Shown: positions 1 through 9,800, counted from the stretch's first letter. The stretch: DNA of 64,000 nucleotides from Larkinella humicola (GCF_008727875.1 NZ_VTWS01000006.1:310001-374000); one strand, 5' to 3'. Made by a program: numbers and translations. Notes: generated by a model not told the origin, from the sequence alone.

Positions 1-378
1 ACCGTAATCCGTGATACCGTATCGGATCAGCAAACCGCTCAACCATTGCCGTTGCTGATCGATTTCCGCTTCATGGCCGGTAGTCGGTAACAAATGAGGA
101 ATAAGGATATGAAGCTGTGGGGTAATCGAACGGACTTCCAGCCAGTTGTGATCGTCTCTGACGGGTTCCTCCCAAAACCAGACCCGAAAGTGCTTACTTG
201 CCCGGCTTAACAGGTGTTGAGGGCGTTGGTATACAAAGTTCCAACGCAAATGCGAAAAACAAAGTAAATCCTGTAACTGATAAGCGGATGAGATTGATAT
301 TTCCTGTTCTGATACTCGTAATTGGGACAATGGTTCAGAACCCGCTTTGATACCGGCCATTGTTGGATGAATAGACAT
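1..378 (-). CDS. glycosyltransferase, N-terminal part (cut by window edge)
   Basis: Open frame from ATG at 378 down to base 1 with no stop, 126 codons. Residues about 38-60 hold the FSHLRWNFVYQRPQHLLSR segment, which I recognise as the N-terminal signature of a GT-B (GT1/GT4-like) glycosyltransferase family common in Bacteroidota. The catalytic C-terminal half lies outside the window. A second in-frame Met at codon 7 is possible. The GH130 and six-hairpin-like genes a few kb away suggest a shared carbohydrate theme, which is inference. Confidence 0.75.
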   Translation of the reverse strand, partial: MSIHPTMAGIKAGSEPLSQLRVSEQEISISSAYQLQDLLCFSHLRWNFVYQRPQHLLSRASKHFRVWFWEEPVRDDHNWLEVRSITPQLHILIPHLLPTTGHEAEIDQQRQWLSGLLIRYGITDYG

Positions 379-623
379 AATATGCTGATTTAATGATCAT
401 TGATCGACCTCGGCGCATCCCCGGCGGATTTGGACCCGTCGGCAAGAATCCCAGTTCATTGATGTAACCCACTTTCATTTGTAGGCGCCGGTTTTGCGGC
501 CTCACGAATGAGGAAATGGTCCTAAAGACGATTTTCGACCGGACCTTTCCCTTATTTCCAGGCAATTATCCGTAAACATCCGCAGAAGAGCTCGTTTGCT
601 TGAGTATAACAATCACTTGACTG

Positions 624-1037
624 ATGGCTCCCTTTTATTTGTTAGTCGCCGATGATCATATCGATATCGGTAAGCTCCTTCAGCTTACCGTCAGGATGGT
701 CTACAAGGATCAGGTTCACCTAAGAATTGCGCTCACCGTTCCCGATTTGAAGGACTATCTGGTCAGTACCAAGTATAGGCCGGATGTGCTGCTGCTGGAT
801 TACCACCTGCAGCCCTTACCAGAAAAGGCTCCCAATGTCCTACGCTGGATGCAGTCCCAAGACCATCTTCAAGGGTTACCGGTTGTAGTATGGTCCTCGC
901 TGCCCGACGGACCCGAAGCCGATCAGTGTCGACAACTGGGGGCTCAGCGATATGTAACCAAAATGGATGCGATGAGCGATATGGTTCAGTTTGTCAAAAG
1001 CTTGGTCGAAGACAGAGTTTCTAATGAGTCATTTTAG
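624..1037 (+). CDS. single-domain response regulator (CheY-like receiver)
   Basis: 137 aa covering only a receiver domain. The acidic pocket is D10-D11 (VADDH), the phospho-acceptor is D59 in LLLDYHL, the switch Ser is at 91/92 and the conserved Lys is K113 in YVTKMD. There is no output domain, so it must act through protein contacts or as a phosphate sink. It lies 185 bp upstream of a histidine kinase on the same strand, a plausible partner. Confidence 0.85.
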   Translation: MAPFYLLVADDHIDIGKLLQLTVRMVYKDQVHLRIALTVPDLKDYLVSTKYRPDVLLLDYHLQPLPEKAPNVLRWMQSQDHLQGLPVVVWSSLPDGPEADQCRQLGAQRYVTKMDAMSDMVQFVKSLVEDRVSNESF

Positions 1038-1222
1038 ACGACATTCGTTCCGGGATGCAGAAATAGCCGTAGATAATTTGGAGATCGCACTACAACTTGT
1101 CTTTATCTTAATTATCATTAACAGTCTTTCCAAATAAAATTCTAAAACATACGCTTAGTTACCTTGTTTACCTTACAACTGCGACAGCTTGTAGTTCTCT
1201 TTCGCCTGGTCGCCCAATAGGG

Positions 1223-2548
1223 ATGTATCACTTCCGGATCGAACCGCTCAACCGGATGTTGAACCTTTACGAAACCCGTATGGATTCCCTGTCTTTTAAT
1301 CCCCTTCAATCGTTGATTGGTTTGTCCGCCTACTTAGCCACCCGCCGGGAAGTGGTTTTAAACACCTGGCGGACGGCTTGCCAAACAGATCCGGCGTTCA
1401 ATACGACTGCCGACCTGAGCCGCGAGGAATTTAATAATAAAGTCCCTTTCATGATCAACGAATTTGAACGGCGGCTACAGCAACAGCCTCTGGAAGGCGA
1501 TGTGGGGCTGCTGGCCGAAGAACACGGCCTACACCGCTGGCAGAAGGGCTACGCGTTGCATGAACTGCTGAGCGAGGTTCAGCACCTGAACCGGATTTTG
1601 CTGGACGAACACCGACAGTACTGGCTCTTAAATCCGGTAGCCTATCCCGAACCGATTGTCCAATCTTATGAGCATTTAGCTTGGTTTACTACTCTGTGTA
1701 TGAAAGGCAGCATTGAGCAGTACACCGAATTGCAGCGTATTGCCGCCAGCAGCCGGGCGCAAACGCTGGAAAAGACCTTGGAAGAGCTCAATGAACTCAT
1801 GCGCCAGCGGGGCAATCTGCTGCGTACGACTTCTCATGATCTGCGTGGTAGTTTCGGGGTGATTCAAGGTTCTGCTTCGTTTTTGGAGCTAATGGATGCC
1901 AATGAATCCGAACGAAAAGAGATGGTTACGATGCTCAATCGCAACCTGACGACCGTCCGTAATATGGTCGTTCAACTCATGGATCTTGCCAGGTTGGAGG
2001 CCGGTCAGGAGCCGGTTGTCATCAAGGCTTTCAATGCCGGTGAATTGCTACATTCGATAGTGACCTGCTATCAATCCCTGGCTCAGGAAAAGGGACTGGT
2101 GCTGAAATCAGATGGACCTACGGAGTTGATGGTTGAAAGTGACGCCATACTGATGCACCGCATCGTGCAGAATTTGGTGCTGAACGCCCTGAAGCACACC
2201 GACTCGGGCTGGGTGTCGGTTTCCTGGTCAAGTGAGGATCAATACCGCTGGATTATCAGTATCCAGGATTCGGGTCCTGGTCTACCCCGCCAACAAGCCG
2301 ATACACTTGCCCAGGTGTTGTCTCCCGATTCAGAATCGACAGCGTCCACTGGCTTTGCCAATCCCCCGGCCAACGCTCGGGAAGCAACCACGGTTCTGGT
2401 CTCCAGAGCGGGTCAAGGGGAAGGAATTGGGCTCTCGATTGTCAAAAGGTTGTGTGAGTTGCTGGGAGCCAGCCTGGAGATCGAAACAAAAGCGGGCTGG
2501 GGTACATTGTTCCGGATCCGCATGCTGGTTCATAGCAATGATCGCTGA
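1223..2548 (+). CDS. sensor histidine kinase with RsbRD-like N-terminal domain
   Basis: 441 aa, no membrane segment, so probably cytoplasmic. Residues about 25-165 are helical and resemble the RsbRD N-terminal domain (four-helix globin-like sensor). HisKA has the H-box SHDLRGSFG with H205, and the ATPase domain has N321 in the N-box, D349 in DSGPG and the GQGEGIGLSIVKRL glycine box at 397-410. The region between D349 and the last glycine box is longer than usual. Met12 or Met20 could also be the start; an AGGG precedes the first ATG. Confidence 0.85.
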   Translation: MYHFRIEPLNRMLNLYETRMDSLSFNPLQSLIGLSAYLATRREVVLNTWRTACQTDPAFNTTADLSREEFNNKVPFMINEFERRLQQQPLEGDVGLLAEEHGLHRWQKGYALHELLSEVQHLNRILLDEHRQYWLLNPVAYPEPIVQSYEHLAWFTTLCMKGSIEQYTELQRIAASSRAQTLEKTLEELNELMRQRGNLLRTTSHDLRGSFGVIQGSASFLELMDANESERKEMVTMLNRNLTTVRNMVVQLMDLARLEAGQEPVVIKAFNAGELLHSIVTCYQSLAQEKGLVLKSDGPTELMVESDAILMHRIVQNLVLNALKHTDSGWVSVSWSSEDQYRWIISIQDSGPGLPRQQADTLAQVLSPDSESTASTGFANPPANAREATTVLVSRAGQGEGIGLSIVKRLCELLGASLEIETKAGWGTLFRIRMLVHSNDR

Positions 2549-2745
2549 GGAACTTACAGCCTCTAAAGTTAACCTCCTACAGAAGTTCAATGTATCAGTC
2601 GAAAGTAAGACGTTTCTTAAATAAATGATAATCAAAGCGAGTTACGGCCCTGATTATTTATGCTCTATCTGAGACTAATTCCCTTCGCGGACATGAAAGA
2701 AAATTTAATACTAAGCAGATGCTGAAAGGAAAAAGCGATTGCTGA

Positions 2746-2913
2746 CACTTTAGCAGTTTATGGAACAATTCGTTCTGGTTTCAGTCGATGCAAAACTGGC
2801 AAAGCGAATTTTTATCGGTGCTTACGATCATAGTCTCATCCATTTTTATGCGTCAGAAGGGATCTCTCAAGTCCAAACCGGTCGATGCACACGATTCTCA
2901 AACCGATGAATAG
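2746..2913 (+). pseudogene. C-terminal remnant of a small membrane protein (DUF6766-like)
   Basis: The frame open from 2746 to the TAG at 2911-2913 encodes NWQSEFLSVL, a hydrophobic stretch, then FMRQKGSLKSKPVD. I recognise this as the end of DUF6766 proteins, which carry WxSEFLxM...FLRQKGSxESK before a polar tail. The upstream part with the first helices is absent; the only in-frame ATG (2788) would give 41 aa. An ATG at 2693 begins MKENLIL, reminiscent of a family N-terminus, but meets a stop after 10 codons. The rest of 2549-3283 shows no supportable gene. Confidence 0.5.
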
Positions 2914-3283
2914 ACCCATCCCTTAAGATAGAATCTTATATACTTTCCGGCTCCTAGCCCAGCTACGTATAGCAGTGAACGGTTGTTCTGGAATTAGTAA
3001 AAAATGGGCACTTTTACCCAGACGTTTTTGGCAGACTCTGGCTAATCTATCCTTAGAAAATGAACTGGCCTATAGAATAACACCAGCCCGAAGCCGACGG
3101 CCAGGCTGGTGTAAAAAGCATCGTTTACTGGTGAAAGTAAAACCCCCAACCAATTCCGAGCAGAAAGGCTCTGCTAGGCCTTCCAGCTATTTCAGGGGAT
3201 GAAACTGAGCCTGGGCAGGCATGTACCTTCGGGAGACCAAAATTGAGCGCAGAAAACCGGTGTGGTTTTCCTGGCGGTCCAAA

Positions 3284-4075
3284 TCAAACAATGGGCCGTC
3301 CGCCCGTTATACCATAAATCATGCCGGTAATGTAGCTACCTTCCTGCGAAGCCAGCAAAACGTATATAGGGGCTAGTTCGACCGGTTGAGCCGCCCGCCC
3401 AAGCAATGAATCGGACCCGAAACTTTGGGTTTTCTCCTCCGACATGGTTGAAGGGATCAGGGGTGTCCAGACCGGACCGGGAGCCACAGCATTTACCCTC
3501 ACACCCCGTTCCATGGCTTCTTTAGCCAGCAATTTGGTCACGTTGGCAATGGCGGCTTTGGTGGCGGCATAGGCCAGCAAACTCGGCTCGGGCTGGTAGG
3601 CTTGGATCGAGGAGGTATTAATGATCGAAGCACCCGGTTTTAGGTGCGGCATGGCAGCCTTGCACAAATAAAATAGAGCGTAGACATTGGTCCGAAAAGT
3701 CTGATCGAATTCCTGCGTGCTAATGTCCAGAAATGAGGTATGTTCCATTTGAAAAGCCGCATTATTGACGAGAATATCCAATTGCCCAAATTCGTCAATA
3801 GCCCACTGCACCAACTGCCGACAATGAGATTCTTCCTGAATATCGCCCCGAACGGCAATGCCTTTCTGCCCGGCTTCTTCCACCAGCCGCACGGTTTGTT
3901 GAGCATCCTGATCTTCACTTAGGTAAGAAATCAGCACATCGGCTCCTTCACGGGCAAACGCCAGTGCCACGGCCCGCCCGATTCCGCTGTCTCCACCCGT
4001 GATGAGTGCTTTGCGGCCGGTGAGTTTGCCACTGCCTTGGTAAGAGGTTTCGCCGTGATCGGCTTGGGGAGCCAT
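3284..4075 (-). CDS. SDR family oxidoreductase (general-stress/YghA type), leader interrupted by stops
   Basis: 263 aa classical short-chain dehydrogenase. NAD(P)-binding GGDSGIG is at 27-33, NNAA near 104, and the catalytic S155, Y169, K173 in YAATK. The N-terminus PQADHGETSYQGSGKL matches the general-stress SDRs, which normally have about 25-30 more residues of the form DPRxQYxQPP. That leader is present in frame upstream (ATG at 4162) but broken by TAG (4150-4148) and TGA (4090-4088). The annotated start is therefore the first usable Met and keeps the whole catalytic domain. Substrate unknown. Confidence 0.85.
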   Translation of the reverse strand: MAPQADHGETSYQGSGKLTGRKALITGGDSGIGRAVALAFAREGADVLISYLSEDQDAQQTVRLVEEAGQKGIAVRGDIQEESHCRQLVQWAIDEFGQLDILVNNAAFQMEHTSFLDISTQEFDQTFRTNVYALFYLCKAAMPHLKPGASIINTSSIQAYQPEPSLLAYAATKAAIANVTKLLAKEAMERGVRVNAVAPGPVWTPLIPSTMSEEKTQSFGSDSLLGRAAQPVELAPIYVLLASQEGSYITGMIYGITGGRPIV

Positions 4076-4223
4076 TTGAGCATCGGTTCACGGATGCTCC
4101 TGAGTGGTCTGTTCGTACGGTGGTTGAGCATACTGGTAACGGGGATCCTAAGTCGGTTGCATACTGAATGTGTTGCTTGATTTTAAAAAAATCAGTTAAA
4201 TGTGAAGGAATCATTCCACGTTC

Positions 4224-4427
4224 TCAATGCATCTCTACGAACAGGCGGCATTGACTCTTCCCGGCGTTATCGACCAGCATGTCGATGTAAATTTCCTCCG
4301 TGTAATTAATAAATTGTTCGGGGCTAGACCCGAGTGTAGAGTAATCAAAACTGCTTAACCCCAGAATAGTTGATTCCCCGTTCCCAAAACAAGGCAACGG
4401 CCCAGCTTCATCACCTGAGGTATTTTA
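4224..4427 (-). pseudogene. possible decayed coding fragment
   Basis: Between the stops at 4425 and 4224 this frame is open and reads naturally (...SSPEQFINYTEEIYIDMLVDNAG...) but has no start near its beginning. A neighbouring frame just upstream reads IPQVMKLGRCLVLGTGN before a stop, so a frameshifted gene remnant is possible. I do not recognise the family. The alternative is plain non-coding spacer between the SDR and the GH130 gene. Confidence 0.2.
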
Positions 4428-4475
4428 GAACCGGTATTAGCCAGAAAGTAGTAAAAGGCCTAACCCATACAATCT

Positions 4476-5603
4476 CTAGTCCAACGTCAGGATCGGTTTA
4501 GGAATGTGGGTAATCCGGCACGCCAGATCGCATTCTCCCGAAGCGACAATGTACAGATCACCCGCATCGATAATGCCTGTCGTAAAAACTACATCGGAAA
4601 GATAGATCTGGTCTTTTAATGGCTCGGTCAGACCCAGATTAGCTTCCAAGATGGGTGTACGGTCTTCCCAATGCAAAATGTTTCGGGGATCAGCGGCATC
4701 CAGTAATGCCCAGAAAGTGCGGTAAATTCCCACCAGTCCCCGCAGTTCAACACCGTGGTAGAGCAACAGCCAGCCTTGATCGGTCAGAATGGGCTGCGTT
4801 CCGCCCCCGATTTTCATGGTCGAAGCGGAGCCTTTCCGGGCACGAATCAAAGGATCATCCGACGGCTTCCAATGCAATCCATCGGGCGAAGACGCCAGGT
4901 TGATCGATGGGCCGGAATGATAGTCACTGTCCGGGCGGGTGGCAAAGTACAAATCGCCCAGCGGCCGGGTGAGGGCCAAAAACCGTCCATCGATCTTCCC
5001 TTCAAAAAAAACCATATCCTTGTTCTGGTGGTCGAGAATGATGCCCCGCAACCCATAAGTCAGACCATCGGTCGAGGTATACAGGGTAGTCGAATGGCGT
5101 TCCGAACTAACCGAACAGGTGGTCATGTAATACGTATCGTCAATTTTCGTAATCCGGGCATCCTCCACACCATACTCCTGGTACGACCGCTCAGGAGCAA
5201 TGATTTTATCGTAATGCACCGTCACAACGCGGGTACCATCAGGAATCAGTTCAACGGGCAGCAGCCAGGACAGGGAGGTAAGCGCCATGACTTTGTACGG
5301 ATGGCCCAGCACCTGAAACTTGCGTGGATCGGCGGCATCGACACTGACCAGCGGGTAACTGTCCAGCACATATCCTCTGACCGCATCCCAGCGAATTGCG
5401 TGAATCTGCGCCCCAATGATGGGCTGCTTAAGCGCTTCGGCGACCCGGATCATCATCAACAGATTGCCGTTGGGCAGGCGGGTGAGTCCGGGATTGAAAG
5501 CCCCCAGAACGTAGGTATCCGCTTGGATTGTCCGACGAAAAGGGGACTGGTTGAGATCAACATCATTGGGTGAAAAGATGAGCAGATCGGTTGAAAAAAG
5601 CAT
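4476..5603 (-). CDS. GH130 family glycosidase/phosphorylase (beta-mannoside-type)
   Basis: 375 aa five-bladed propeller enzyme of family GH130, which uses phosphate or water to split beta-mannosides and related glycosides. Visible hallmarks are AFNPGLTR at 35-42, GVEDARI at 145-151 with D148 as the expected catalytic acid, GGGTQPI at 266-272 and YHG at 282-284. No signal peptide, so cytoplasmic. It follows the SDR at 5616-6371 by 12 bp, so both are probably on one transcript with the 760-aa protein further upstream. Whether it is a phosphorylase or a hydrolase cannot be told from sequence alone. Confidence 0.85.
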   Translation of the reverse strand: MLFSTDLLIFSPNDVDLNQSPFRRTIQADTYVLGAFNPGLTRLPNGNLLMMIRVAEALKQPIIGAQIHAIRWDAVRGYVLDSYPLVSVDAADPRKFQVLGHPYKVMALTSLSWLLPVELIPDGTRVVTVHYDKIIAPERSYQEYGVEDARITKIDDTYYMTTCSVSSERHSTTLYTSTDGLTYGLRGIILDHQNKDMVFFEGKIDGRFLALTRPLGDLYFATRPDSDYHSGPSINLASSPDGLHWKPSDDPLIRARKGSASTMKIGGGTQPILTDQGWLLLYHGVELRGLVGIYRTFWALLDAADPRNILHWEDRTPILEANLGLTEPLKDQIYLSDVVFTTGIIDAGDLYIVASGECDLACRITHIPKPILTLD

Positions 5604-5615
5604 GGAATCGAAAAG

Positions 5616-6371
5616 TTAAATCAACTGAAGATGCGGACGAAGCTTCACCGAAACCACATCACAGCGCAGCGGTTGGGTTAGGATGTAGTGTACGCAAACC
5701 GCCACATCTTCCGCCCGTAGCATTTCGCCTTTTTCCTGTTTCTCCCGCTCTTCCTCCGCTGTGGTTGACTGCATGTCGGATCCGGTGGCTCCCGGTTCGA
5801 CGAGGCTGACTTTAATCCCGTCGCCGTTGACTTCCTTGCGCAGGCTTTCGGCAAACCCCTGAATGGCCGACTTTGTTGCCACATAGACCGAACTGCCTTC
5901 TTCGCGCACATCGGCACTCATCGACCCGACCAGCACCACATGGCCCCGTTTCTGCGGTTGCATACGTCCGAGGGCTTCTTTGGTGGTGGCAAGATAACCG
6001 ACCAGATTGGTTTCGATGACATACCGCCAGTCGGCATCGTCCATATCGCCGATGCCTTCTGCCCCCAAGGCCGCTGAGTTGATGAGGATATCCAAACCAC
6101 CCAGTTTCGCATCGGCTTGTTGAAAAGCCCGCCGGACATCCTCGGATTTGGAACTGTCGGCCACGATACCATCGGCCTGCCCTCCGGCTTCCCGAATAGC
6201 GGCCAAGGCTTCGTCGAGTTGTTCCTGATGCCGTCCGAAGGTAAAGATTCGGGCACCATATGAACCCATTAGGATAGCAATGGCCCGGCCAATTCCGGTT
6301 GTGCCCCCCGTAATAACAATTCGTTTTCCGTCCAGCGGTTCGACGGTCGTGTGTGCATTCGTCTGCTTCAT
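5616..6371 (-). CDS. SDR family oxidoreductase
   Basis: 251 aa classical SDR with TGGTTGIG at 21-28, NSAA near 98-101 and the triad S150, Y163, K167 (YVATK). It oxidises or reduces an unknown alcohol or ketone with NAD(P). It lies in a tight minus-strand run: 44 bp after the 760-aa protein and 12 bp before the GH130 gene, so a role in sugar metabolism is plausible but inferred. Confidence 0.85.
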   Translation of the reverse strand: MKQTNAHTTVEPLDGKRIVITGGTTGIGRAIAILMGSYGARIFTFGRHQEQLDEALAAIREAGGQADGIVADSSKSEDVRRAFQQADAKLGGLDILINSAALGAEGIGDMDDADWRYVIETNLVGYLATTKEALGRMQPQKRGHVVLVGSMSADVREEGSSVYVATKSAIQGFAESLRKEVNGDGIKVSLVEPGATGSDMQSTTAEEEREKQEKGEMLRAEDVAVCVHYILTQPLRCDVVSVKLRPHLQLI

Positions 6372-6415
6372 ATCATTCGTTTGTAGGTATAAATCGTGAA
6401 TGAATTAGGGTGAGA

Positions 6416-8698
6416 TCAGGCCTTTTTTCCCGGGCTCCATTCCACCCGGAGCCGTTGATTTCCCTGAACCAGGTAATCAAAATACTGAGCCGTTTTTTCG
6501 ACCGGCTTGAGAGCCGAACCGCCCGGGTCATCCTCATCGAAAAGCTGCACAGTTGGCAGCTTCCGGTTTTTGGGCAACAACCGAACCCGGCACTGGCAGT
6601 CGGGCGTACCCGCCAGACGAACCACGACGTAGCCTCTGTTTTTGTCCGTTAGCTGGTAATCAGCCTGGTAAATGGGATAATCCGAAAAAATCACAACGGG
6701 CACACCGGCAAATTCCTTGTAGGCGTAGGTCGTTAGAATATAGGCCATCGCCCCCCCATACACTTCCTGACCTACTTCACCGGCCTGGGTCCAGCCCGTC
6801 GAAATATCCTCCAGCGGCATGGGCAGGTCCCGCATAATCCGTCCCTCGCGGGGCTGTTCACAAACCATCTCCGCAGGCAATTCCGACGGATAATAATACC
6901 GCCCCCGGTGCAAGAGATATTTCATATATTCTGAAAACAACAGGCGGATGGAATCAGGCACATCCCGACCAACCTCCTTGAGGTAATTCAGCATGGTAGC
7001 AAAAATTTCGGCTTCTTCATAAGCTGCCAGGTAGGGCGCATCTTTCAGCGGAGCTACGCCCATGAACGTGCTACGGGTCTTCCCAAAACCAAAATTACCT
7101 TCCCAAATCCACATTCGGGCGATCACGTTGGCAATGCTGAGTCGGCTCAGATCGAAATAGAGTCGATTACCAGTAATCTTCCAGAGTTTGGCCAGCGTCA
7201 GCGAACTCATAATGGTGATGTTCGTCTGATACAACAATTCAAAGCCTTTGCCCTGCAACCGATCGGCCGAGGCTATGGCTTCATCCAGAAAACGCGGGTC
7301 TTTGGTCAGTTCGTACGCCTGAAGCATCACATGGGTATACAACCCGGCCACATCCAGTTCACCCCCTTTTCCTTCGTTCGTTTCGGCCTTCACGATTTCC
7401 AGCGTTCGAATATCATAAAACACCGGCCAGTCATACTTGAACGCATGAGCAGCTTTTATGGCAAACTCCAGCGAGCGAAACAACAGATCTTTGGCTTCGG
7501 TGTCGCCTTTTTCGGCGAGCCGCCCCAGGTTCATCAGCGTATGTAGCAGGTACCAGGAGTCGATTTTATTTGAATCCTGTTCCTCATTGCGGTTTTCGTC
7601 TTTAAAAGCTTCGCCCGGTAACCAACGCATGATGACCTCATGCTGGTCATCATAGAAAGAAGGTAAATTTTTTTGGAGCTGTCCAGCCAGAGGAATCGGT
7701 TTTCCCAACCATTCCTGGTACTCCCAAAGCGGTACCAGAATGGCCAGTTGTACCATACTTTCGGGCGGTTTTCGGGTTGCATCGACGTAGGCATTGAGGT
7801 AGTACTGCTTCTGAATCCGGCGTCCGCAGTGTGGGGATTTGGTCAGGGCCTGAATTGTTCGTTCAGCGATTTTCGGCCAATCAAAATAATCGGTTTCGGG
7901 TTTAGGCAAGTGTTTGTAAAGGCAGGCCATTGCCATCAGAAATTGGTCAGCGGCTTCAAATTCACTTTGCGGAACCGATTCGCTGCAATACATGAAAGCA
8001 TCCGACAGAACAATTTCTTTCCCGGCTTCCAATGGTTTTTCGGAAGAAGGCAGCGCAAAACCAGCTTCCGGCCATTGCACTTTAACGGAGTTGGACGGTT
8101 CCGTCTGGGTGACCTGGTAGTAGTCGTTGAGTGCCGTAAAGTTCTGAAAGTATAAAAGAGACCCTCCGGCAGGCTGGGTGGTAGAAAGGTAGGTCAATCC
8201 GGAGGTCGGCCCGTGCTGCGTAACATACACCATTCCCCCGGTTGTTAAGGGGTCATAATCGGTATCCAACAGATACAAATCCCGGGGAAAAGCCTGTACT
8301 GTAAAGGGCTGTTTGGGCTTCAGAGAGGTGGTATAACGAAGCAGAGGTTCATGCGGAAGCGGTCGTTCGATCACCACCCGGAAAATGCCGATCGCGCCCT
8401 GCACCCGGTATTCGACCAGGGTGTCCGTCGCCCGAAGTTGTTTATAGCTCTGAATTCCCTGCGGATCGAAGCAGGTCCGAATCGCAAGCTTACCCGCATT
8501 TCTCCATTCCCGGATCAGCCAGAGAGAATTGGCCGTCAGGCCGATTTTTAGAGTACCCGATTCAAATGGCAAAGGAACGGCAGCCCAACGGGAAGCCTGT
8601 TTAAGTTGCTGGCCGAGTCCATTTACCCACTGTGAGGTTTCTTCGGTTTTCGTAAGAGTTTGCCAATAGGTGGGACTGTTGTAAGATTTTGTTTGCAT
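6416..8698 (-). CDS. uncharacterised 760-aa protein, six-hairpin glycosidase-like
   Basis: No signal peptide or membrane span. Roughly residues 1-250 look beta-rich, 270-640 are helical with repeated aromatic positions (DWPVFYDI, ELDVAGLYTHVMLQAYEL, WIWEGNFGFGKT), and the last 100 are beta-rich again. That order resembles (alpha/alpha)6 six-hairpin glycosidases, but I cannot point to catalytic residues, so function is open. It starts a probable three-gene transcript with an SDR and a GH130 enzyme, which supports a carbohydrate role. Confidence 0.7.
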   Translation of the reverse strand: MQTKSYNSPTYWQTLTKTEETSQWVNGLGQQLKQASRWAAVPLPFESGTLKIGLTANSLWLIREWRNAGKLAIRTCFDPQGIQSYKQLRATDTLVEYRVQGAIGIFRVVIERPLPHEPLLRYTTSLKPKQPFTVQAFPRDLYLLDTDYDPLTTGGMVYVTQHGPTSGLTYLSTTQPAGGSLLYFQNFTALNDYYQVTQTEPSNSVKVQWPEAGFALPSSEKPLEAGKEIVLSDAFMYCSESVPQSEFEAADQFLMAMACLYKHLPKPETDYFDWPKIAERTIQALTKSPHCGRRIQKQYYLNAYVDATRKPPESMVQLAILVPLWEYQEWLGKPIPLAGQLQKNLPSFYDDQHEVIMRWLPGEAFKDENRNEEQDSNKIDSWYLLHTLMNLGRLAEKGDTEAKDLLFRSLEFAIKAAHAFKYDWPVFYDIRTLEIVKAETNEGKGGELDVAGLYTHVMLQAYELTKDPRFLDEAIASADRLQGKGFELLYQTNITIMSSLTLAKLWKITGNRLYFDLSRLSIANVIARMWIWEGNFGFGKTRSTFMGVAPLKDAPYLAAYEEAEIFATMLNYLKEVGRDVPDSIRLLFSEYMKYLLHRGRYYYPSELPAEMVCEQPREGRIMRDLPMPLEDISTGWTQAGEVGQEVYGGAMAYILTTYAYKEFAGVPVVIFSDYPIYQADYQLTDKNRGYVVVRLAGTPDCQCRVRLLPKNRKLPTVQLFDEDDPGGSALKPVEKTAQYFDYLVQGNQRLRVEWSPGKKA

Positions 8699-8905
8699 GG
8701 TTTCTTTTAGGTTTAAACCCGCTATTTTTCATACTAACCCCTATACGTCAAACTGTCCTGCTTTTTTACCAAAAAAGTAAGGGAACGGAATCTTTCGGGT
8801 TGCGTAATGGTCATTATTCAGATCTTCATACGACCATTGTCTCACTTCGAAAAACATTATCGAACTGACCGGCTTCTACTACTAATTAACGTAGGAACTA
8901 TACGT

Positions 8906-9670
8906 ATGAGTTTTATAGATGAATTACTCGACTGCCCGACTGAAATCACTTATCTATCGGGGGCCAACAATTACACCTGGCTGAATTTTGCGAACGGAAG
9001 AAAAACATTGATCAGCAAACCACTGCGTTATTTTGAAACCCGATTAGACCATTTTATTCGAGTTCATAAAACTGCTCTGATCAATCCTCAGTTCGTTCGG
9101 GACTGGATAGCGCCTGCGCGCTTGAAAATGGCAGGAACAGTCCGCATGAATTGCGGAACGGTTTTACCGGTGGGCCGTCGCCGGTGGCGCCTGTTTATTG
9201 AGAATCTATCGGCTACTGCGGAGGAGCCGGTTGAAACAAAGCCTGGAAAAAACGACCCTTCCGTGATTATTGTCACCGATAGCCAAACCAAAGCATCTTG
9301 GGTACGAAAAGGTTTTCAAAGCAAGTTTGCTAACTGTTTGGTAAACCAGTTGAATCAGGGCGAGGTTATACCGGATTTACTATTTTCATTGCCTGATGAT
9401 CAACTCCCGGCCTTGATTTTACTCGATGCGTGTTCGTCAACGACGGATCGAATGAACACCTTGCGATCATTAAAAGAAACACCCCGGCTGGCTTCTATTC
9501 CCACGCTATTGCTGGTACCCAGAAACACCCCGGAAACCGTTAATCTGGCGTATGCCGGATGGGCAAACTCAGTCGTAACGGTTATGGAAGACCAAGCTAT
9601 TTTTACTCGGACGATGGCCCAGTTAGGCCATTTCTGGTTTCATCTGGTGGCCTTACCATCCCGAAATTGA
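8906..9670 (+). CDS. LytTR DNA-binding regulator with C-terminal receiver-like domain
   Basis: An upstream ATG at 8807 gives 287 aa, but 8906 is preferred because the LytTR domain begins right after it (MSFIDELL) as in relatives. LytTR (about residues 8-105) reads ITYLSGANNYTWLNF, then IRVHKTALINPQFV. The second half (about 119-250) resembles a receiver: VIIVTDS, then ILLDAC with a possible acceptor Asp; the usual C-terminal Lys-Pro is missing. The order is reversed from the usual REC-LytTR. Divergent from the 760-aa gene. Confidence 0.75.
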   Translation: MSFIDELLDCPTEITYLSGANNYTWLNFANGRKTLISKPLRYFETRLDHFIRVHKTALINPQFVRDWIAPARLKMAGTVRMNCGTVLPVGRRRWRLFIENLSATAEEPVETKPGKNDPSVIIVTDSQTKASWVRKGFQSKFANCLVNQLNQGEVIPDLLFSLPDDQLPALILLDACSSTTDRMNTLRSLKETPRLASIPTLLLVPRNTPETVNLAYAGWANSVVTVMEDQAIFTRTMAQLGHFWFHLVALPSRN

Positions 9671-9800
9671 CCGACCTTACAGTTCATCGCGGGTCGTTTC
9701 TACCGCTATTGCCAAGATTTGTCCATTGAGTTCCGGTATAGTTACCCAGTATCAGCAGGTTGGTCGATCTAATCGCAGAAAATAAATCTTTTGAACGTAA

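Noticed and set aside
335-565. 76-aa minus-strand frame
   Set aside because: Overlaps the start of the glycosyltransferase in another frame; Pro/Arg-rich, no family likeness.
2975-3202. 75-aa plus-strand frame
   Set aside because: Composition is unnatural (Arg/Ser-rich, no hydrophobic pattern) and nothing supports a gene.
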